A stretch of 64,000 nucleotides of DNA from the NCBI GenBank assembly GCA_964627445.1, contig CAZVJF010000001.1:372001-436000 (forward strand), given 5' to 3'. The first letter of the stretch is position 1; each line of letters begins with the position of its first letter. The notes below the pieces were generated by a model. That model worked only from the letters and a program-made list of their open reading frames with translations, had not been told where the DNA came from and did no database searches. The DNA is from Luteibaculum sp964627445. Its GTDB lineage: Bacteria; Bacteroidota; Bacteroidia; Flavobacteriales_D; Luteibaculaceae. The translations under genes were made by a program, and so were the position numbers. Positions 26,873 to 37,083 of this stretch are shown here, piece after piece.

Positions 26873-27536
26873 ATTTGAAAGCACCGCAAAACATCAAAAA
26901 ACATACAGAACAAACCGATGCTAGGCTAAAGCGGTCCTACGCGTGGTTTCCTTTTCCCAAACAATTTCCAAACCCTTTGGGGGTTTATCCTACAAAGCGA
27001 ACGAAACAACGGGATCTCCAGAACCCTCAAAAGGTTGATAGAAACCAGACTCCTATTATCCATGCCATCCCATGCTTCAAGGGCACTCAGGAAACGCGAG
27101 CCCCAATTTGAAAGCACCGCAAAACACCAAAATAACATACTGAACAAACCGATGCGAGGCTAAATGAGTCCTACGCGTAGTTTCCTTTTCCCAAACAAAG
27201 CCCCAACCCTTTGAGGGTTTTTCATAAAATACCGCCGGGATCGCGAGATATCCGAATCCCCCACAGGGTTAAAGGGTTGATAGAAACCTGATATTCCCAC
27301 TATCCGTGCCATCCCCCTTCTATAAGAGCACTCACGAACCGCATAGGCGCGATTTGAAAGCACCGCAAAACACCAAAATAACATACTGAACACACCGATG
27401 CTGGTTAATGCAAAAATGAAATGTATATCCTAGCTGCTGGAAAGCAACCAAAACCACAAACCCTTTGAGGGTTGGCACTGCAAAACAAACTGAAGAACGA
27501 GATCTCCGAAACCCTCAAAGGGTACTATGAACACCG
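26873..27536. repeat. Tandem ~235-245 bp repeat cluster with embedded REP-like palindromes
   Basis: Three copies begin with ATTTGAAAGCACCGCAAAAC at 26873, 27106 and 27352 (spacing 233 and 246 bp); the third is partial. Each contains AACCCTTTG(A/G)GGGTT (26971, 27205, 27459) followed about 50 bp later by an inverted or degraded counterpart such as AACCCTCAAAGGGT (27022, 27255, 27510). The palindromes are the same family as those at the RAYT gene. I see no credible gene between the array and 27582. Confidence 0.8.
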
Positions 27537-27581
27537 TTTAGGTTTAAAGATGATCTCCCTCCGTCATAAACCAACCTTCAC

Positions 27582-28478
27582 CTAATCCCCAAAACCACTC
27601 TGGGCTAAGGCGAGTACCACAGAACCGGCTGTTAAAAGCAGCACGAGGATGCTGTAGATAAAACCAATCAGAAGAAATTTCAGGATACTCTTCCAGTATT
27701 TTTGCTGAAACAGCCTGCGGTAACCCACAATGCAATATACCGGCAGTAACAGCAAGGGATAAAACCCAGTAATGCGAGCCACACCAGGCCACCACAAGGC
27801 CAAGGCCAGCATAATGCTTAATACCACAAAAGCAAAAGCATGCTGGTTTATGGCTAGCACAAAATGCGTTACATAAAAGCGCTGGTATTTTCGATGAAAC
27901 AACCATAAGAGCAAAGCATAGACGGGCATTAGCAAGAACATACCCCAAGAGATATTGGTATACCACTGCTTAATTAAAATCTCGGGATGCTCTTTTAGAA
28001 AGGATAGGTCTTCTGCTTCTTGCTCCCAATTTTGCGTATTAAACTGCATGCCTTTAGCCTCGGGTATGCTATCGAGCACTTGTTGTATTTCTTCTTGGTT
28101 GGAGGGTTCCATCCAGGACACCGCGACCTCGCTGTTTACCGTTTTGCGCGCCAACTGGGTGGAGTAATTGTTGAGCAGCAAGAAAAATATAAAGCTCACA
28201 AACAAGTAAAACCGAAAGGGCGGCATGTACACCACGCGCTTTCCGCGAACAAAATCCAGCGCCAACCGCCCTGGTTTTAGTAAAACAGCGCTAAGCGTTT
28301 TCCAAAATCGAGTGTCAAACGCGAACATATTGCCTACAAAATCATAGAACAACGCCTGCACGGGCTGCTGAAACTCCTTTACGGACTGACCGCATTGCGG
28401 ACAAAATTTCCCCTCAAAGGAGGTGCCGCAGTTCTTGCATTGCTGCTGCATTGGGCTAGACTCTTGGATTTCACTCAT
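27582..28478 (-). CDS. DUF3667 family membrane protein
   Basis: 298 aa from ATG 28478. A longer frame from 28658 exists, but its N-terminus is not protein-like. CKNCGTSFEGKFCPQCGQ near residue 13 is a zinc ribbon. It is followed by the DUF3667 core (YDFVGNMFAFDTRFWKTLSAVLLKPGRLALDFVRGKRVVYMPPFRFYLFVSFIFFLLLN) and further C-terminal membrane helices. Function unknown; the family is common in Bacteroidota. Confidence 0.85.
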   Translation of the reverse strand: MSEIQESSPMQQQCKNCGTSFEGKFCPQCGQSVKEFQQPVQALFYDFVGNMFAFDTRFWKTLSAVLLKPGRLALDFVRGKRVVYMPPFRFYLFVSFIFFLLLNNYSTQLARKTVNSEVAVSWMEPSNQEEIQQVLDSIPEAKGMQFNTQNWEQEAEDLSFLKEHPEILIKQWYTNISWGMFLLMPVYALLLWLFHRKYQRFYVTHFVLAINQHAFAFVVLSIMLALALWWPGVARITGFYPLLLLPVYCIVGYRRLFQQKYWKSILKFLLIGFIYSILVLLLTAGSVVLALAQSGFGD

Positions 28479-28791
28479 ACACGGGTATCGCTGCGGTAAG
28501 TTAAAAAAAGCACGTAAGTACCTACTTTTCATCCACCACAAACAAGATTTAACATGACCAACATGAGCAGTATCAAAATATTCTTTTTCCACTCTTGACT
28601 TTAAAGAACTAGAGTATTCCCGCCGGCTACATTGCGTATCATAAGCCATATTTCCCATAAATTGATCCGCTTGGTCTTTTGATCGACCAAAAGTGATTGT
28701 TTTCGCGCTGATTTTCCCTTTACACTTTTAACAAGATTAGTTAGTATCTTTGCGTTCCTCCCTCCATACAGTCAATATAACTATTCATTTT
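28479..28791. promoter_or_regulatory. Divergent intergenic region with -7 box and inverted repeat
   Basis: 313 bp between the DUF3667 gene and the GEVED gene. TATCTTTG at 28745-28752 is a perfect TAnnTTTG box 40 bp before the GEVED ATG. TTGGTC (28671-28676) and GACCAA (28685-28690) form an inverted repeat about 55 bp further upstream that could be an operator. No gene is seen. Confidence 0.45.
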
Positions 28792-31752
28792 ATGCGATTA
28801 TTTCTACTATGGGTTCTGCTTAGCATTGCGGGTCTTTGCTTTTTCCTCCCTTTGCAAGCGCAAACGTATTGTGCCGCTTCCTCTAACCCAACCTGCAGCG
28901 GTGCCTGGTTTATTCAACAGGTTTCGTTGGATGGTGAAAAAAACTCAGGTATCCACCGTAACTCGCAGTGCGATGATTATGTAGATGCAACCCACCTAAC
29001 TGCAAACATTATCCCCGGTACGCAATATGCCGTGGAGGTTTCTACAGTTAGCTTAGCTGGAAATAACATGGGATTGTTTATTGACTGGAATGAAGACGGA
29101 GATTTTGAGGACGCGGGAGAAACCTTGTTGGGCTTTGCCAATTCTACCGCACCGGCTTTGTTTTTAATTGTGGCCCCACAAGATGCAACACCCGGAAAAA
29201 AGCGCATGCGCATAAGAGCAGTTTCTTACATCGCTGTGCCCAGCGCCTGTGGCCCCCAAAACTTCGGAGAGGTTGAGGATTACAGCATTGAGTTATTCGA
29301 CTCCATTGATGATGTTCCAGAAAGTCCTAGCAATCCCTCCCCGCCTTCCTATTGTGCTGCTTCTGGTGAAACTAACTGTAGTACTGCAGATGGAACCAGT
29401 TTAGATTATTCCATCCTCAATGTTGCTCTTGCAGGAGACGGGAGTACAGAAATAAATAACGCTTCTGGATGCGAGCGCTACGGAGATTTCAGCCATTTAC
29501 GAGCTACGCTTAGTCCTGCGAACACGTATAATCTTGCACTTGAAATAACAACCGAAACGCAGACCTTAGGCAATTTTGGTGTCTATGTAGACTGGAATAA
29601 TGACGGAACGTTCTCAGAAACTGAAACCTTTATTACAACGGCACAGGGGATAGCGAATATTCCAATAATTCCACCCATGGACGTAGAAACCGGAATTAAG
29701 CGCATGCGCATAAGGCGTTGCAGCGGTTTAGCAGTGCCCACTGCTTGTGGCGTGCAAGCGCTTGGCGAGGTGGAAGACTACAGCGTTTTGGTCATTAATG
29801 CACCCGTTCCAGACTGTGCAGAAAATCACCAACCTGCAGATGGAGAACGCACCTGCCAAAATACTACCCTGAGTTGGGATGTTGTTGCCGATGCTACAGA
29901 TTATCGTGTGTTCGTAAAAAATAGCTCCACGGGTACTACGGTGGTTGATTCCATTGTCTCGTCAAACCAAATTCATCTAACAGGGCTTGATACCAGCACC
30001 ACTTACCAATGGCTGGTGGTTCCAAGAGAAGATAGTACTGAAGCGGTAGCCTGCGACACCCTGACCTTTAGTATATATAGAACCACAGACCCCGATGTTA
30101 TAATAAACAGTGGCAGCAGCGACACGCTACGTGTATGCGAGGCCACAACCCTGGGTTTATCTGCTACAGTAACCGGCAATGCCGATCCATTGTCTTACAG
30201 TTGGACAGGCACTAAAGAAGATCATTTTACAAGCTTGGACATTGCTAATCCAGGCTATACCCCAACCACCAGTGGGTTTTATAGTATTCAACTACAAGTA
30301 AGCGATACCAATGGATGCAGTGCTATGGATAGTGCCGTAGTAAACGCGCTAGAAAAGCCTAATGCATCCACTATCCGTCCGCTAAACAATTCAATTTGTT
30401 TGGGGGATGACCTTAGGTTTACATCGGGAGTATCGCCAGATAGCGTGTTTGCCGTGGAGAGAAAAAACGATGGAAGCATCATTGCGATTACCCCTCCAGA
30501 ATTGTCGAAAACGGTATTTGAGGTACCTGGAATTGAAAGCTCAACAGAGGTAGCTGTGGTACAACTAAATGCTGAAGGTTGCACCGATACCTCTGCTTTT
30601 TACAGCATTACCGTTAACACCAACCCCGATGTACCCGTTATAGACCAGCAGGAAGCCCTTGCTTGTGATGGAGAGGTGATTCATTTATTCATTGAAAACG
30701 AGAATAACCTAGACGTTACGTGGAGCAATGGTGCCGAAACAGATACCGTGGAAATAATTGAAAGTGGCACTTACAGTGTGCTGGTAACCAATGCTAACGG
30801 ATGTGAAGCGAACTCGGATCCCTTCTCTTTAACTTTTAACGCTGCACCGGCAGTTCCCATAATTGACCAAAATGCCCCGGCCTGTGAGGGTACACCGATT
30901 ATCATCTACGTGGAAAACCCAGATGGAAATTCCGTGATCTGGGACGATGCTCTAAACACCAATAATGACTCTTTAAAAATAAGTGTTAGCGGGGTTTATG
31001 CCGCTACAGTGACCAATGCAATAGGCTGCAGTAGTGAAAACCAATTGGAAGTACAATTTAACACCCCACCACCCGCTCCTCGTATTACCATTAACGGGAG
31101 TTTGTGCGAGGGCAACAGTGTAGAGTTATTATCCAGCGAAGAAAACGCATACCAATGGAATACAGGCGAAACCACACAGCGCATCACTGTTACACAAGGT
31201 GGTACATACTCCGTTAAAGTAACCGATATAAATGGTTGTCAATCTCAGACAGCAGATAGCAACCTAACCTTTGCGCCCGTACCTAGCACTCCCGAGATTG
31301 TTCAAGAGGGCAACGCACTAGTTGCAGAACCCTTAAATAGCGACCTAACTTATCACTGGATTGATAGCGAAAACCAAGTCGTAGCAGAAAATAATGGTCG
31401 ATTGGATTTAATGGGTAATGGCACATTTAGGGTAGTCGCAGTTTCAGAAGATGGATGCGTGAGTGACACATCAGAGGCCTTTACATTTTCTGTGGTAGGT
31501 ATTGCATTCAATGATGCTTTATTCCATGTAAAGTTATACCCCAACCCTAGTCGTGGTTTATTACAAATAGACCTTCCACACTCCGGTAGCAGATTTAAAA
31601 TTGCTGTACTGCATGTAACTGGAAAGGAAATTTCCAGTTGGAGCACAAGCCGCATCAAGTTTCGGAAAGAATTGTCTTTGGAAAAAGGTGTTTACACGGT
31701 ACTGATTAAAGAAAAAGATCAAATAAAGTCTGTGAAGTGGGTGATCCAGTAG
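28792..31752 (+). CDS. Large secreted GEVED/Ig-like repeat protein with T9SS sorting domain
   Basis: 986 aa from ATG 28792, giving the signal peptide MRLFLLWVLLSIAGLCFFLP. Two GEVED domains follow (each WN(E/N)DG(D/T)F ... KRMRIR ... FGEVEDYSI or LGEVEDYSV). Then comes an FN3-like segment (TTLSWDVVADATDYRVFV) and at least four Ig/PKD-like repeats with conserved Cys and a (S/G)GTYSV(L/K)VT motif. The C-terminus (FHVKLYPNPSRGLLQIDLP ... LEKGVYTVLIK) is a type A sorting domain. It is probably a cell-surface or secreted adhesin-like protein; there is no enzymatic domain. Confidence 0.85.
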   Translation: MRLFLLWVLLSIAGLCFFLPLQAQTYCAASSNPTCSGAWFIQQVSLDGEKNSGIHRNSQCDDYVDATHLTANIIPGTQYAVEVSTVSLAGNNMGLFIDWNEDGDFEDAGETLLGFANSTAPALFLIVAPQDATPGKKRMRIRAVSYIAVPSACGPQNFGEVEDYSIELFDSIDDVPESPSNPSPPSYCAASGETNCSTADGTSLDYSILNVALAGDGSTEINNASGCERYGDFSHLRATLSPANTYNLALEITTETQTLGNFGVYVDWNNDGTFSETETFITTAQGIANIPIIPPMDVETGIKRMRIRRCSGLAVPTACGVQALGEVEDYSVLVINAPVPDCAENHQPADGERTCQNTTLSWDVVADATDYRVFVKNSSTGTTVVDSIVSSNQIHLTGLDTSTTYQWLVVPREDSTEAVACDTLTFSIYRTTDPDVIINSGSSDTLRVCEATTLGLSATVTGNADPLSYSWTGTKEDHFTSLDIANPGYTPTTSGFYSIQLQVSDTNGCSAMDSAVVNALEKPNASTIRPLNNSICLGDDLRFTSGVSPDSVFAVERKNDGSIIAITPPELSKTVFEVPGIESSTEVAVVQLNAEGCTDTSAFYSITVNTNPDVPVIDQQEALACDGEVIHLFIENENNLDVTWSNGAETDTVEIIESGTYSVLVTNANGCEANSDPFSLTFNAAPAVPIIDQNAPACEGTPIIIYVENPDGNSVIWDDALNTNNDSLKISVSGVYAATVTNAIGCSSENQLEVQFNTPPPAPRITINGSLCEGNSVELLSSEENAYQWNTGETTQRITVTQGGTYSVKVTDINGCQSQTADSNLTFAPVPSTPEIVQEGNALVAEPLNSDLTYHWIDSENQVVAENNGRLDLMGNGTFRVVAVSEDGCVSDTSEAFTFSVVGIAFNDALFHVKLYPNPSRGLLQIDLPHSGSRFKIAVLHVTGKEISSWSTSRIKFRKELSLEKGVYTVLIKEKDQIKSVKWVIQ

Positions 31753-31933
31753 TTTTTGAGGCCTATTTAATCGCTGGATGGGGGTACAGGTCATCTGGAA
31801 ACACTACTTTTTACTCAATATGGAGTGAGCCCATATGGAACAACATTGTAGCGATTTACAGAAAAGTAACCCGTGCTCACACGAAATAAAATCCAGTATC
31901 CGTTACCTCGTATAACCCTACCCACACAACATC

Positions 31934-32644
31934 ATGATACGCCTCGCGCTCATTACTACAGTACTCCTGCCCCTCTTTGTAGTAGGCCAGCAAGCCGCAC
32001 CATCGCTCTCTGTTGCCGTTACCCCTTCGGTTTTTGCCAAGCCGACTATCCATGCAGGTGCGAACATTCGTCCCAAAACCGGTTTTCTAAGTGGGGGCTT
32101 GGAATTCGACTATCGCCAACCCATCAAGCAGAAATTGGGCGCGCACTTGGTTTTCGGCTTTCATCATATTTTAAACATCTTAGAAATTGATCATCCCAAT
32201 TACCGCTATAAACACGCGCACTATTTAGCCGACTATATAGGAGGTTATCTGGGTACCGGGTTAGACTACTTGCTAAGCATTAGCCAAAAAATAACCGTGC
32301 AGCCTCGGGTGGATATTGCGTACTACATGGGCTACACTGCAGGCAGTGGCCATGGTTTTGCCATGGGTAGTGAAGCCGATAGCGATACATTATCCTTCAG
32401 TACCCAACAACCCGAAACTACCCTGCGCAGCTACCAAGTTTCGCTCCGGGTTCCCATCTTATACAAGCTGGGCACCAACCTAGAGCTTATGATCGCTCCC
32501 AGCTATCATCACGTTGCCGACCTTTTCCAACCAGCACGCTATAGGGCCTATATCAATTCGGAAAACCATGCAGGCACCCTAGCAGCCAACCCCAGTCGTT
32601 TTGCATTGCACCTGGGTGTTTGCTGGACATTTCCAGACTCCTAA
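31934..32644 (+). CDS. Hypothetical exported beta-rich protein
   Basis: 236 aa. The signal peptide MIRLALITTVLLPLFVVGQ is followed by alternating beta-strand sequence with aromatic-ended strands (GLEFDYRQPIKQKLGAHLVFGFHH, FALHLGVCWTF), suggesting a small outer-membrane barrel. I do not recognise a family. It stands alone between the GEVED gene and gmhA. Confidence 0.6.
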   Translation: MIRLALITTVLLPLFVVGQQAAPSLSVAVTPSVFAKPTIHAGANIRPKTGFLSGGLEFDYRQPIKQKLGAHLVFGFHHILNILEIDHPNYRYKHAHYLADYIGGYLGTGLDYLLSISQKITVQPRVDIAYYMGYTAGSGHGFAMGSEADSDTLSFSTQQPETTLRSYQVSLRVPILYKLGTNLELMIAPSYHHVADLFQPARYRAYINSENHAGTLAANPSRFALHLGVCWTFPDS

Positions 32645-32700
32645 GCAAGTTTTTGATATAGCTTTACCACATCTTCTTTACTTTGCGTTAAAAGCCCAGC

Positions 32701-33270
32701 ATGTCCATCGCCTTAGAAAACTTACTGGAAGCCCAAGAGGTGCTACAACAGTTTACATCCAACCGCAACAACATAGCAGCTATAGAAAAAGCAGCTGCGC
32801 TCATGAGCCAGTCCATCCAACAGGGCAAAAAAATAATTAGCTGCGGTAACGGAGGCTCCATGTGCGATGCCATGCACTTTGCCGAAGAACTCAGCGGCAG
32901 GTTTCGGGAGGATAGAAAAGCCTTGCCAGCACTGAGCATTTCAGACCCTAGCCACATTACCTGCGTGGGTAACGACTACGGTTTCGATGCCATTTTTTCG
33001 CGCTACGTAGAAAGTGTAGGACAACCGGGTGATGTACTGCTCGCCATCAGCACCAGCGGCAATTCGGCCAACGTATTGCAGGCGGCAGAATGTGCTAAAA
33101 TAAAAGACATGCAAGTGATAGCGCTTACCGGAAAAACAGGCGGAAAACTAGCAACCCTAGCCGATGTGGAAATCCGTGCTCCAGAGAGCCCATTTGCCGA
33201 CCGCGCTCAAGAAATACACATCAAGGTCATCCACAGCCTGATACAAATGATAGAAAAAGCGTGCCTGTAG
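32701..33270 (+). CDS. gmhA: Sedoheptulose-7-phosphate isomerase (SIS domain)
   Basis: 189 aa. First step of ADP-heptose synthesis for lipopolysaccharide. The SIS fold is clear: IISCGNGGSMCDAMHFAEELSGRF, ISDPSHITCVGNDYGFDAIFSRYVESVG, LLAISTSGNSANVLQA, and the C-terminal EIHIKVIHSLIQMIE. It is followed 7 bp later by a glycosyltransferase, consistent with surface-glycan synthesis. Confidence 0.92.
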   Translation: MSIALENLLEAQEVLQQFTSNRNNIAAIEKAAALMSQSIQQGKKIISCGNGGSMCDAMHFAEELSGRFREDRKALPALSISDPSHITCVGNDYGFDAIFSRYVESVGQPGDVLLAISTSGNSANVLQAAECAKIKDMQVIALTGKTGGKLATLADVEIRAPESPFADRAQEIHIKVIHSLIQMIEKACL

Positions 33271-33277
33271 CTACACT

Positions 33278-34375
33278 TTGAGGGCTCCAAAACATATCCT
33301 CTTTTTGGTGAGCAACGACCTGGCTACCGATGCCCGCGTTTTGCGCCATGCCAACACTTTGCAAAAAGAAGGATATTCCGTTACCGTATGGGGCAGAAAC
33401 CACAAAAACCAACCCTTAGGAAGGGAATGGCAGGATATTAGCACCCGCAGGTTTCGCTTGTGGTTTAATCGGGGTCCGCTCTTTTACCTCAACCTCAATG
33501 CCGTTTTTCTATTCTACGGCACCTTTACTTCATTTGATGTGGTAGTCGCCAACGACAGCGACACCCTGCTCGCAGCTACCGCCCTTAAGCTAGACAACAA
33601 AAAGCAAATGGTTTTTGACGCCCACGAGTATTTCACTGAAGTCCCCGAACTGGTGCATCGTCCGCGAATACAGAAAATTTGGGCCTGGATAGAAGGCCAA
33701 TGCATACCCCATACCGATGCCGCTTTTAGCGTGGCCCATAGCATTGCTCAGCGGTACAGCCAGGAGTTTGGCGTAGATTTTAAGGTGGTGCGCAACATGA
33801 GCCAGCCACTTCTTGGTGAACCTACTCCCCTACCTCAACTTCCGCAAGATTTTTTGATATACCAGGGCGTGCTCAATGTGGGACGCGGCATAGAACTAAT
33901 GATAGCCGCCATGGAACTGTTGCCCCACCTGCACCTGGTTATTGCTGGCGATGGCGACATAAAAAAAGCCTTGGTCCAACAAGCAGAGGAAACCGCTTAT
34001 GCCCACCGCATTCATTTTCTGGGGCGAGTCACACCGGCTCAACTGCAGCAAATTACACCCAAAGCGCAACTGGGACTAAGCTTAGAAGAGGACATGGGCT
34101 ACAACTACCGCATGGCCTTGCCCAACAAGATATTTTCCTACCTCCATGCGGGCATTCCTACCGTTTGTAGTCAACTACCAGAAATGGCAAAACTGGTGGG
34201 TGATCACGATATTGGTACCGTTTTGAAAAAGAGAACACCCGAAAGCCTTGCAGCGGTAATGGCTGCTACCCTTTCCAAGCGAGAAAGCTACCTACCTGCC
34301 ATAAAAAAGGCCCAACAGGAATTGCACTGGGACAAAGAGGCGCAGCAATTAATTTCCATTTTTAGGGCATTGTAG
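33278..34375 (+). CDS. Glycosyltransferase, GT4-like
   Basis: 365 aa. The start is TTG 33278, only 7 bp after gmhA, and gives MRAPKHILFLVSNDLATDARVLRHANTLQKEGYSVTVWGR, a typical GT-B N-terminus; an in-frame GTG lies ten codons later. The C-terminal half has ILYQGVLNVGRGIE-like FLIYQGVLNVGRGIELMIAAM, VIAGDGD and a donor-binding LPNKIFSYLHAGIPTVCSQLPEM motif. Donor and acceptor are unknown. Likely co-transcribed with gmhA. Confidence 0.85.
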   Translation: MRAPKHILFLVSNDLATDARVLRHANTLQKEGYSVTVWGRNHKNQPLGREWQDISTRRFRLWFNRGPLFYLNLNAVFLFYGTFTSFDVVVANDSDTLLAATALKLDNKKQMVFDAHEYFTEVPELVHRPRIQKIWAWIEGQCIPHTDAAFSVAHSIAQRYSQEFGVDFKVVRNMSQPLLGEPTPLPQLPQDFLIYQGVLNVGRGIELMIAAMELLPHLHLVIAGDGDIKKALVQQAEETAYAHRIHFLGRVTPAQLQQITPKAQLGLSLEEDMGYNYRMALPNKIFSYLHAGIPTVCSQLPEMAKLVGDHDIGTVLKKRTPESLAAVMAATLSKRESYLPAIKKAQQELHWDKEAQQLISIFRAL

Positions 34376-34411
34376 CGCCACATTTTACTATTTTCATCCG
34401 AAAGGCTTGCT

Positions 34412-35950
34412 ATGCTGGTAAAAGTAAACGGGTGTGCAGTGGTGGGATTGGAGGCCATTCCCATTACCATAGAGGTAAATATCTCCAAGGGCATCAATTT
34501 CTTTTTGGTGGGATTGCCCGACTCAGCCGTTAAAGAAAGTCAGCACCGCATAGATGCAGCACTCAACAACAACGGATATAAAATTCCTGGTAAGGGCATT
34601 ACCATAAACATGGCGCCTGCCGATATTAAAAAGGAAGGCTCGGCTTACGATTTACCCTTAGCAGTAGGAATTTTGGCCGCATCCAGCCAAATACCCGATG
34701 ACCAGGTGGGCGATTACCTGATTATGGGCGAACTGGCCCTCGATGGCCAATTGCGCCCGTTAAAAGGAGTGCTGCCCATGGCCATAGAAGCCCGCAAACA
34801 AGGCTTTAAGGGGTTTATCCTACCCAAAGAAAATGCCAAAGAGGCCGCCATAGTAAACGACATCGCGGTATACGGTATAGAAAACATTACCGAGGCCATA
34901 GACTTTTTTAAGGGCGAGCTGGAATTGGAAAAAACCTGGGTGGATACGCGAGCCCAGTTTGAACACGACCTGGAAGAATTCCCCCTCGATTTTAGCGATG
35001 TACGCGGACAAGAAAACGTGAAACGCGCTTTTGAAATAGCCGCGGCAGGTGGGCACAATATTATTTTAGTAGGACCTCCCGGTGCAGGAAAAACCATGTT
35101 GGCCAAGCGCCTGCCTACCATCCTACCGCCCCTAAATTTGCATGAGGCATTGGAAACCACCAAAATCCATTCCGTTGCCGGGAAATTGCGCAAAGAAAGT
35201 GCCTTGTTGGCCCAACGACCTTTTCGCAATCCGCACCACACCATTAGCGATGTAGCTTTGGTAGGAGGAGGCAGTTTTCCTGCGCCTGGAGAAATATCGC
35301 TCTCGCACAATGGCGTGCTGTTTTTAGATGAGCTGCCCGAGTTTAAACGCACAGTGCTCGAGGTGATGCGCCAACCGTTGGAAGACCGCGTAGTCACCAT
35401 TTCGCGGAGCAAATACAGCGTAGAATACCCAGCCAGTTTTATGTTGGTTTCGGCCATGAACCCCTGCCCTTGCGGTTATCACAACCACCCCGACAAGGAA
35501 TGTGTATGCCCGCCCGGAACCGTGCAGCGCTACTTGAGTAAAGTTTCGGGACCGTTGCTAGACCGCATCGACATACACATAGAAGTTACACCTGTAGACT
35601 TGGATGAACTAACGGGCGATACGGCCCCCACCGAAAATTCTTCCGATATACGATCCCGCGTTATTGAAGCCCGAAAAATTCAACACGAGCGCTTGCAAGA
35701 GGTAGGCTTGCACAGCAATGCACAAATGGGTTCCAAACAAATTAGAGAAACCTGCATATTAGACAAAGCCAGTGTAACCCTGCTAAAGCGGGCTATGGAG
35801 AAATTGCAACTGAGCGCTAGGGCCTACGACCGTATACTAAAACTAGCACGCACAATTGCCGATTTGGATGGTAAAGCCAGTATAGAAAACGCCCACATTG
35901 CCGAAGCCATTCAGTACCGTACTTTAGACCGCGATAACTGGGCCAGCTAA
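34412..35950 (+). CDS. comM: YifB/ComM family Mg-chelatase-like AAA ATPase
   Basis: 512 aa. The N-terminal ChlI-like domain (VNGCAVVGLEAIPITIEVNISKGINFFLVGLPDSAVKES) precedes the AAA+ module with Walker A GPPGAGKTMLAKRLP, Walker B GVLFLDELPEF, sensor SAMNPCPCGYHNHP, and the C-terminal lid with LSARAYDRILKLARTIADLDG. ComM is a hexameric helicase that promotes branch migration during natural transformation. The Cys pair region (CPCGYHNHPDKECVCPPG) is the family's usual zinc-like knuckle. Confidence 0.93.
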   Translation: MLVKVNGCAVVGLEAIPITIEVNISKGINFFLVGLPDSAVKESQHRIDAALNNNGYKIPGKGITINMAPADIKKEGSAYDLPLAVGILAASSQIPDDQVGDYLIMGELALDGQLRPLKGVLPMAIEARKQGFKGFILPKENAKEAAIVNDIAVYGIENITEAIDFFKGELELEKTWVDTRAQFEHDLEEFPLDFSDVRGQENVKRAFEIAAAGGHNIILVGPPGAGKTMLAKRLPTILPPLNLHEALETTKIHSVAGKLRKESALLAQRPFRNPHHTISDVALVGGGSFPAPGEISLSHNGVLFLDELPEFKRTVLEVMRQPLEDRVVTISRSKYSVEYPASFMLVSAMNPCPCGYHNHPDKECVCPPGTVQRYLSKVSGPLLDRIDIHIEVTPVDLDELTGDTAPTENSSDIRSRVIEARKIQHERLQEVGLHSNAQMGSKQIRETCILDKASVTLLKRAMEKLQLSARAYDRILKLARTIADLDGKASIENAHIAEAIQYRTLDRDNWAS

Positions 35951-36034
35951 GCATTTTCACAAGATTTAATTGTACAGTAAGATTTAAATCCTAAAAATAC
36001 TGCAACTTTGATGCATATAACCCAAACCTATTGA

Positions 36035-36730
36035 ATGATGAAAGCATTGAATTTTATTGCCGGAGTAGCTTCTGTAGCGCTGTTGGCTTCTTGCGGTGGC
36101 GCAGGTAGCGAAAAAACTGCAGAGACCAAGGATGAAAACAAAAAAGAAATGCACGCAGACCACAAAGGTCATGACGGCATGCATAAAATGAACTTAGCCG
36201 AAAGCGTAGTGCTTTGGAAAGGTACCATGTTGGGCATTAAGTCGCACGAAGGTACCGTACCATTAACCGAAGGTTGGGTAGAAGCGAAGGACGGAAAATT
36301 TGTAGACGGTAAGTTTGTTGCCGACCTTACAAAAATTACCCCTACCGATGAGTCATACTCTGAGGATGCGCCCAAGTCTAAATTGGTAGGTCACCTTTCT
36401 TCTGCAGACTTTTTTGATGTAGCAAACCACCCCACAGCTACCTTCGAAATCACAGGTCAGAAAGACTCTTTGCTAATGGGTAATTTTACCGTACGTGGCA
36501 ACACGCACGAAGAAACTGCCATCATTACTTCGCACGATATGGAAGAGCACACCATAGAGGTTGCCCTTACCTTTGATCGTAAAAAGTATGGTGTTGCCTG
36601 GGATCACCCTGTGAAAGACAAAGTGATTTCTGACGACATTGAGCTTACTGCGCACCTTAAAGCCAACATGGAAGGTGAAGCGATGGCCGCAGAGAAAAAC
36701 ATGGAAGAAAAAGAAGAGAGCGAGTACTAG
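36035..36730 (+). CDS. YceI-like lipoprotein
   Basis: 231 aa (ATGATG start). Lipoprotein signal ending LLASC. A charged, His-rich segment (HADHKGHDGMHKM) is followed by a YceI-like lipocalin domain (WKGTMLGIKSHEGTVPLTEGWV ... SADFFDVANHPTATFEIT ... MGNFTVRGNTHEETAI). YceI proteins bind long isoprenoid or fatty chains. It is only distantly like the YceI domain fused to the pyrophosphatase. Confidence 0.85.
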   Translation: MMKALNFIAGVASVALLASCGGAGSEKTAETKDENKKEMHADHKGHDGMHKMNLAESVVLWKGTMLGIKSHEGTVPLTEGWVEAKDGKFVDGKFVADLTKITPTDESYSEDAPKSKLVGHLSSADFFDVANHPTATFEITGQKDSLLMGNFTVRGNTHEETAIITSHDMEEHTIEVALTFDRKKYGVAWDHPVKDKVISDDIELTAHLKANMEGEAMAAEKNMEEKEESEY

Positions 36731-36754
36731 GAACGCTTTCTTTTAAGAATACAC

Positions 36755-36785
36755 AAACCCGGTAGCCCGTGCTACCGGGTTTTTT
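36755..36785 (+). terminator. Intrinsic terminator after the YceI lipoprotein gene
   Basis: AAACCCGGTAGC / GCTACCGGGTTT stem, CCGT loop, T run. Confidence 0.9.
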
Positions 36786-37083
36786 ATTTCCCTCTTGGTA
36801 AAAAGAAAGACCTCCAAAGTGGGTCTATTTCGCAACAGCACAGGAGCCCTATTTTTTGCACTGCCTTTCCAACAGGCCATAACTACGCTTTTAATTTTTA
36901 CCAAACCCAATATGCTACACCCTGAATTATCGCGACAAAATATCATGAAATAAACAGCATCACCTTTATACTCAAAATATATTTCTGTAAGCTCCTATTT
37001 AGCATTTTAAATTTAGTACCTTATTAAATTTTACTATAGTTTTCTATTCGACAAATTCAGGGTCACATAAAAAACCCCTTATT
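36786..37083. other. AT-rich intergenic region upstream of the Kazal genes
   Basis: About 300 bp, increasingly AT-rich towards the Kazal gene. I find no convincing gene and no clear TAnnTTTG box. A 67-codon antisense frame here has no protein-like features. Confidence 0.4.

Noticed and set aside
26926..27393. Two similar 73-77 codon minus-strand frames (MFSMLFWCFAVLS...)
   Set aside because: Similarity follows from the tandem DNA repeat. The frames run through REP palindromes and differ by indels, so they are not treated as genes.
34714..35457. 247-codon open frame antisense to comM
   Set aside because: Low-complexity Ser-rich composition and full overlap with the conserved AAA ATPase gene.
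36743..36946. 67-codon minus-strand frame in the region before the Kazal genes
   Set aside because: It spans a clear terminator and has no recognisable protein features.
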